Assembly (NCBI GenBank): GCA_002790635.1
Contig: PFVN01000008.1
Location: 1 to 14,129 of the forward strand
DNA: 14,129 nucleotides
Direction: 5' to 3'
Origin: Candidatus Moranbacteria bacterium CG_4_9_14_3_um_filter_42_9
GTDB taxonomy: Bacteria > Patescibacteriota > Minisyncoccia > Moranbacterales > UBA2206
Part shown: positions 13,565 through 14,129 of the stretch, in pieces
Layout: each line of letters opens with the position of its first letter
Position numbering within the stretch: the stretch's first letter is position 1
Translations under genes and position numbers: made by a program
The notes under the pieces: generated by a model
What the model was told of the DNA's origin: nothing
Databases searched by the model: none
The model's input: only the letters and a program-made list of their open reading frames with translations

Positions 13565-14129
13565 CTATTTCCTCCCGATCGACTTATATTCAAACCCGAT
13601 TTCCTTCATTTTTTTCGGTTCGTAAAGCAACCGACCGTCAAAAATGAGCGGTTTATTTAGCCGTTTTTTCATCTCTTGAAAGTCTGGCGTGCGAAAATCT
13701 TTCCACTCAGTGATGATGAGCAAGGCATCAGCGCCATCCAGCGCTGCATATTTATCGTCAAAATACGTAATGCGGGAATCATCACCAAAATATTCCGGCT
13801 GCTTAGCCATCTTCATTGCTTCGGGATCGTGCGCCTGCACGCGCGCGCCTTGGTCAATCAAGCGCTGAATGATCGTGAGGGCTGAAGACTCGCGCATATC
13901 ATCCGTTCCGGCCTTGAAGGCCAGCCCCCAGACGGAAAAAACTTTGCCGGCCAAATCAGAACCGAAATAATCATTTGCCATATCCGCCAACACATACTTT
14001 TGTTTCTCATTGGTCGAGAGGGTCTGCAAAAACATCTCGGCGTGGTAATTATGATCTTTAGCGATTTTGATCAAGGCCCTGACGTCTTTGGGAAAACAAC
14101 TGCCGCCAAATCCCGGTCCGGCATACATA
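13565..14129 (-). CDS. ugd: UDP-glucose 6-dehydrogenase, C-terminal part (5' end outside the window)
   Basis: 187 codons plus one base run off the right edge; the Met at 14128 is internal, not the start. The visible part opens with GPGFGGSCFPKD, which holds the catalytic Cys of UDP-glucose/GDP-mannose dehydrogenases (fragment residue 11) and the Lys and Asp that follow. Then come FKAGTDDMRESSA (fragment 71-83), TEWKDFRTPDF (140-150) and FDGRLLYEP (163-171), typical of the UDP-binding C-terminal domain. The enzyme oxidises UDP-glucose to UDP-glucuronate with two NAD+, in the cytoplasm, and so supplies uronic acid for surface polysaccharide. The TEW and DDMRESS pattern favours UDP-glucose over GDP-mannose or UDP-ManNAc relatives, but the missing N-terminal half would decide. 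A predicted terminator lies at 13403-13430. Confidence 0.93.
   Translation of the reverse strand, partial: MYAGPGFGGSCFPKDVRALIKIAKDHNYHAEMFLQTLSTNEKQKYVLADMANDYFGSDLAGKVFSVWGLAFKAGTDDMRESSALTIIQRLIDQGARVQAHDPEAMKMAKQPEYFGDDSRITYFDDKYAALDGADALLIITEWKDFRTPDFQEMKKRLNKPLIFDGRLLYEPKKMKEIGFEYKSIGRK

Overview
The window reads as a surface-glycan assembly locus from an uncultivated bacterium. It contains five large GT-C type membrane glycosyltransferases, a membrane-anchored GH28 glycosidase, an LPG-synthase/AglD-like membrane protein, a GT4 glycosyltransferase, a small DUF1059 protein and the C-terminal half of a UDP-glucose dehydrogenase. The standard code fits: no in-frame TGA interrupts any gene. 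Moderate-to-low GC, weak or absent Shine-Dalgarno sequences, AT-rich gaps with dispersed hairpin repeats, and many paralogous GT-C enzymes beside little else suggest a Patescibacteria/CPR (Parcubacteria-like) genome. That placement is an inference; no marker gene is present.

Left half (1-4838). A GT-C gene that I call type A (A1, minus strand, cut off by the window start) is divergent from a type B GT-C gene (B1, plus). B1 is followed after 17 bp by the GH28 gene. A nested inverted repeat lies between the GH28 gene and the next, convergent gene. Centre (4839-10464). Two tandem type A genes on the minus strand (A3 upstream, then A2) are divergent from a second type B gene (B2). A3|B2 has the same layout as A1|B1, so the divergent A|B module looks duplicated. 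In both divergent gaps the predicted promoters lie back to back and predict very short leaders.

Right half (10489-14129). All genes are on the minus strand. In transcription order they are the partial UDP-glucose 6-dehydrogenase, a predicted terminator, DUF1059, a second predicted terminator, a 454-bp gap full of hairpins that includes a second copy of the nested inverted repeat, the GT4 gene, and the AglD-like gene.

Working model (inference): UDP-glucose dehydrogenase supplies UDP-glucuronate. GT4 builds a glycan on the cytoplasmic side. The GT-C enzymes and the AglD-like protein add sugars from polyprenyl-phosphate donors on the outer face of the membrane. The anchored GH28 enzyme, whose family cuts galacturonate-type linkages, could trim a uronic-acid polymer. 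I found no tRNA, rRNA, CRISPR array, transposase or intact mobile element.
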